Below, piece by piece: positions 31,208 to 33,924 of a stretch of DNA of 33,924 nucleotides. A program made the position numbers and the translations under genes. The stretch lies in assembly GCA_903908605.1 (NCBI GenBank), contig CAIVSQ010000130.1, forward strand, positions 1-33,924. Reading direction: 5' to 3'. The notes under the pieces were generated by a model, which saw nothing but the letters and a program-made list of their open reading frames with translations, was not told the DNA's origin and searched no databases. Source of the stretch: an uncultured Anaerolineae bacterium. Its GTDB lineage: Bacteria; Chloroflexota; Anaerolineae; Anaerolineales; Villigracilaceae. Position 1 is the stretch's first letter, and each line of letters begins with the position of its first letter.

Positions 31208-32767
31208 TTAAAACTTACCCAGGATTTCCATAAACTGATCACGCCTGTGCTCAAGTGATGCGCTGGCGCGCTCCTGCACGCCTTGCAACTCCTGCCCGAA
31301 AGTTCCATCCAGGCACTGCCGCAAACCACGCCGAATTTGCGCCACGCTCAACCCTTCCGCCGGGATCAACAGCGGCCAACCGAGAGCACTAGCCTGGGCG
31401 CTGACCTTGCCACCGCCCGCCACCGCATCAATGGCGATGACCGGCACCGCGTTTTTCAACCCCAGCACCAGGCCGTGCAGCCGGTTGGTCAAGACGGCAT
31501 CCAATTTGCGCACAATGCTCTCAAACTGATAGTTATTTCTGATCCCTGCCTTGTTATAGGCCGCGTTGGTATCCAGGAACACCGGGGCAACCTCGCGGGT
31601 AGTGAGAAACTCATCGATGATCCTGCCAACATAATCATGGCGCTGTCGGGCACCATAGACCGACTGTCGTCCCACCAACAGCACCCCCACTACCGGCAGG
31701 TAATCAACCTTGCGCCCAAACGCCAGGTCGGTATGCTGCTCTTGCCCCTGGTCGCGGGCCAGCAGGTAATCAAAACCGTTGCTGCCCGGCTCAAAGGTGG
31801 TCAGGTTGATCCCAATTTTCAGGCAGTGACCAAACCTATTTAATAACGTAGCAAAGATTTTTCTGTGTGGATACCAGGGACCACACACAAAAATAAAGAT
31901 ACCGTAGGCACGTTCATCCAGGCCGGTCAGCGCCAGGCCGGTAACACCATCTTCCGGGTTGGCAGCCACATCATATTCAATCCCGGCCTGCGAAAGCCAT
32001 TCACACACCTTGTCCTTCGCCTCAATATCACCAAAGGTGCCGCCACCACCCGGGATGCTGAAATGCCCCGCCACCAGTGCACGCCTGGGCAGCGTCAGCC
32101 CGGCAGGCTGGCTGGTCCTGGAAACATTCGCGCGATACTGCAGCATGAATTTCTTCAACGCCACTGCCTTGGTAAACAGAGCCGGCAGGTTAGCCGGTCG
32201 ACTGAGCATTTTGAGATCAACCCGCGCCTGCGAGAATTTGCTGGTGCGATACTCAAGCTCGACTCGTGCCACCACCAACCGGCAGCCTGGGCTGGAACCA
32301 GCTTCCTCCGTGATCGACTCACTCACACGCAGTTGTTCGAGCAAGCGCACGACCATGGCATCCGCCACTTTTTGCGCGTTGACCTGTGCTTCGGCCAGGG
32401 CCAGGCGCAATAAATTTTCTTTTGCTGGATAATCCGGGTAAGACCACTCTATGCCTTCCAATGAAAACTGCTCGCTGGATTCGATCATTTCCAACAGCTG
32501 TTTTGTTTTTTCCAGGTCTTCAGTCCGGACCCGGAAACGCCCCTCCCCCGTGGTTTCAGGCCCACCCGACCGGGGCTGCAGAGATTCATTCGGCAGACCG
32601 CAGGCATCCAATAGGACCTGCACGAACCGGCGGGAAGATGCTATAACTTCGGGCTCAACACCCCCCGCTGCTTCGATCAACAGCGTGATGAGAGCGCCCG
32701 TGGCGGTCACTTGTTCGCTGTTTGAGGCAAATACTTTGATTGATTCTTGTGTGGTTTGCGTATTCAT
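31208..32767 (-). CDS. SIMPL (DUF541) domain fused to polysaccharide pyruvyl transferase domain
   Basis: A 519-residue protein with two parts. Residues about 15-200 look like a SIMPL/DUF541 domain: a first strand VTATGALITLLIEA (20-33), then FRVRTEDLEKTKQLLEMI (78-95), GIEWSYPDY (105-113) and the helix LRLALAEAQVNAQKVADAM (120-138). Residues about 228-500 resemble a polysaccharide pyruvyl transferase fold: a Rossmann start GHFSIPGGGGTFGD (234-247), FVCGPWYPH, and the family hallmark TNRLHGLVLGLK (427-438) with R429 and H431, then VPVIAID. Such enzymes add ketal pyruvate to cell-surface glycans. No signal peptide is visible. The start at 32767 lacks a good ribosome site but lies downstream of the likely promoter, unlike 32830. 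Both domain calls are from motif memory; the SIMPL call is the less certain. Confidence 0.65.
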   Translation of the reverse strand: MNTQTTQESIKVFASNSEQVTATGALITLLIEAAGGVEPEVIASSRRFVQVLLDACGLPNESLQPRSGGPETTGEGRFRVRTEDLEKTKQLLEMIESSEQFSLEGIEWSYPDYPAKENLLRLALAEAQVNAQKVADAMVVRLLEQLRVSESITEEAGSSPGCRLVVARVELEYRTSKFSQARVDLKMLSRPANLPALFTKAVALKKFMLQYRANVSRTSQPAGLTLPRRALVAGHFSIPGGGGTFGDIEAKDKVCEWLSQAGIEYDVAANPEDGVTGLALTGLDERAYGIFIFVCGPWYPHRKIFATLLNRFGHCLKIGINLTTFEPGSNGFDYLLARDQGQEQHTDLAFGRKVDYLPVVGVLLVGRQSVYGARQRHDYVGRIIDEFLTTREVAPVFLDTNAAYNKAGIRNNYQFESIVRKLDAVLTNRLHGLVLGLKNAVPVIAIDAVAGGGKVSAQASALGWPLLIPAEGLSVAQIRRGLRQCLDGTFGQELQGVQERASASLEHRRDQFMEILGKF

Positions 32768-32772
32768 TATCG

Positions 32773-32843
32773 GTAAAGGTTTACAAATAAAAACCGAGTT
32801 TACTCCCTTGGGTAAACATATTAAGTACATTAAATTGGGTCAA
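32773..32843 (-). promoter_or_regulatory. Promoter of the fusion gene with GTTTAC/GTAAAC repeats
   Basis: On the minus strand: -35 TTGACC (32838-32843), 17-bp spacer, -10 TATGTT (32815-32820). GTTTAC-N8-GTAAAC (32798-32817) overlaps the -10 and start site; a second pair, GTAAA-N2-TTTAC (32773-32784), lies in the leader. This spacing would suit a repressor site. Confidence 0.5.
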
Positions 32844-33084
32844 TGTGGAATTCTATGGTTTCAGTGTACACGAATTTTGAATTAATATTTCCACTTAGGC
32901 CCTTTTTTATGCCAATTAATCAGGAATTACACCCCAGAAGTATAGATTTATATATATTTCTGGGTCGCACCCGGGTGCCATTGCCAGCCAACTCCCCCAG
33001 CCCAACAGCCCACATTTCAAAATCGAATTTACCCAAATTTCCTGTACAATATTAAAAACCATCCATAAAAGGAACCCACACCCC
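32844..33084. other. AT-rich intergenic region between divergent genes
   Basis: No gene is seen. Plus-strand TACAAT (33045-33050) is a possible -10 for the cyclohydrolase-like gene, without a good -35; its ribosome site AAAAGGA lies at 33067-33073. The AT-rich block near 32941-32960 has no clear repeat structure. Confidence 0.4.
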
Positions 33085-33612
33085 ATGATCATTCGCCTGG
33101 CAGAAGGCAGTCTCGACACCCGTTTTGGCAGCTTCACCCAGATCCTCTATTACGATGGACAAAAAGAAACCATCGCCATCGTCATGGGCCAGGTCGCCGG
33201 GCAGGAGGACGTGCTCTGCCGCGTGCACTCGCACTGCATCTCGGCCCACGTCTTCAACAGCATCGAATGCGACTGCCGCGAGCAGATGGAAATGTCACAG
33301 CGCCTCATCCAGCAGGCCGGCCGCGGCGTGGTCATCTGGCTCGACCAACAGGGCAAAAACAACGGTCACCTGGCCCTGCTGCTCAGCCGCAAACTCAAAG
33401 ACCAGGGCGTTTCCCAATCCGAAGCCTACACCCGCCTGGGCTACTCGGCCGATGCGCGCAGCTACATTCGCGCCGCCGAGATCCTGCGCGAACTGCAAGT
33501 CAAATCCATCCGCCTGATGACCAACAACTCCGCCAAAATCGACGACCTGCGCCAGGATGGCCTGGTCATCTCAGGCATCCAACCGCTCGAAACTGGCATC
33601 AATCACAGCTAA
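33085..33612 (+). CDS. GTP cyclohydrolase II-like protein, divergent active site
   Basis: A 175-residue protein with the RibA (GTP cyclohydrolase II) fold, the enzyme that opens GTP at the start of riboflavin synthesis. The zinc site is kept: HSHC (C51) and ECDC (C62, C64). D123 and R125 in SADARSY match E. coli D126 and nucleophile R128, and RLMTNNSAK matches the triphosphate end. The family loop QEGRNIG reads QQGKNNG, and the position of E. coli Y105 appears to be R102. In E. coli that tyrosine supports the second half of the reaction, so a different product is possible. There is no DHBP synthase domain. A DUF1801 gene follows 11 bp downstream. Confidence 0.8.
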   Translation: MIIRLAEGSLDTRFGSFTQILYYDGQKETIAIVMGQVAGQEDVLCRVHSHCISAHVFNSIECDCREQMEMSQRLIQQAGRGVVIWLDQQGKNNGHLALLLSRKLKDQGVSQSEAYTRLGYSADARSYIRAAEILRELQVKSIRLMTNNSAKIDDLRQDGLVISGIQPLETGINHS

Positions 33613-33623
33613 CCGGAGAAAAC

Positions 33624-33924
33624 ATGGAAAACAAACAGCCCATCAGTAACAGCATCGATGAATACATCGCCGCCTTCCCGGCCGAAATCCAGCAGATCCT
33701 CAGCCAGATCCGCGCCAGCATTCATGCCGCCGTCCCCGCTGCCACCGAAAAAATCAGCTATGGCATGCCCACTTTTTACCTGCAGGGCAACCTGGTGCAC
33801 TTCGCAGCCTTCAAGAATCATATCGGCTTCTACCCCACCCCCGGCGGCATTGAAGAATTCCAATCCGAGTTGGCCCAGTACGAAAGCTCCAAGGGTACCG
33901 TGCGCTGCCCGCTCCACCAGCCCA
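33624..33924 (+). CDS. DUF1801 (YdhG-like) protein, N-terminal part
   Basis: Open to the right edge of the window; 100 codons visible. ATG at 33624 follows CCGGAGAAAAC (GGAG 33614-33617). It begins MENKQPISNSIDEYIAAFP; the helical start, EKISYGMPTFYLQGNLVHF and NHIGFYPTPGGIEEF are the hallmark segments of DUF1801/YdhG proteins, small cytoplasmic proteins (one group suggested to be iron chaperone-like) of uncertain function. The visible end, YESSKGTVRCPLHQP, leads into the usual conserved C-terminus. It appears co-transcribed with the cyclohydrolase-like gene. Confidence 0.85.
   Translation, partial: MENKQPISNSIDEYIAAFPAEIQQILSQIRASIHAAVPAATEKISYGMPTFYLQGNLVHFAAFKNHIGFYPTPGGIEEFQSELAQYESSKGTVRCPLHQP

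Overview
The window is high-GC DNA with dense, mostly minus-strand operons. No rRNA, tRNA, CRISPR array or insertion sequence is visible. Several traits suggest an anaerobic or facultative member of the Chloroflexota (Anaerolineae-like): lipoproteins with Pro/Ala/Thr linkers, Tat-type lipoprotein signals, CUT1 sugar ABC transporters with no phosphotransferase genes, a ROK regulator, and a RACo/AcsE-type corrinoid methyl-transfer pair. This assignment is inference from gene content and style; no marker gene is present.

Layout. 1-1730: the start of a PhoX-type phosphatase (minus), SixA phosphohistidine phosphatase (minus) and a small membrane protein (plus). 1861-6640: a plus-strand pair, GH2 beta-mannosidase and GH3 beta-glucosidase, ending at a bidirectional terminator shared with the converging operon. 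9981-6714 (minus): GH16 lipoprotein glucanase, PfkB sugar kinase and GH4 glycosidase. 24291-10280 (minus): a roughly 14 kb run of ten genes: ROK repressor, GH30 lipoprotein, a lipoprotein of four carbohydrate-binding-like modules, a Tat lipoprotein metallophosphoesterase, an ABC sugar-binding protein, two permeases, two ATPases, a YesL-like membrane protein and a third ATPase. 24577-25496 (plus): a DUF4405 cytochrome-b-like membrane protein and a small membrane protein. 30779-25627 (minus): AcsE/MtgA-type methyltransferase, a second GH3 and a RACo-type activator. 32767-31208 (minus): a SIMPL domain fused to a polysaccharide pyruvyl transferase domain. 33085-33924 (plus): a divergent GTP cyclohydrolase II-like protein and the start of a DUF1801 protein.

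How it works together (inference). Positions 1861-24291 plus the second GH3 look like a polysaccharide utilisation locus for beta-1,3/1,6-glucan (laminarin or fungal glucan) with some mannan capacity. GH16, GH30 and the four-module binding lipoprotein would act outside the cell. The Tat-type solute-binding protein and CUT1 permeases would import oligosaccharides. GH2, two GH3s and GH4 have no signal peptides and would finish hydrolysis in the cytoplasm, feeding the PfkB kinase. A perfect AT-rich palindrome overlapping a near-consensus promoter ahead of the ROK gene suggests that the whole run is induced by sugar.

Regulatory DNA is unusually legible here: two arrays of four direct repeats with 11-bp period (PhoB/OmpR-type), a CRP/FNR-like site abutting a -35 box ahead of the AcsE-like gene followed by a leader terminator, the ROK operator, and clean bidirectional terminators.
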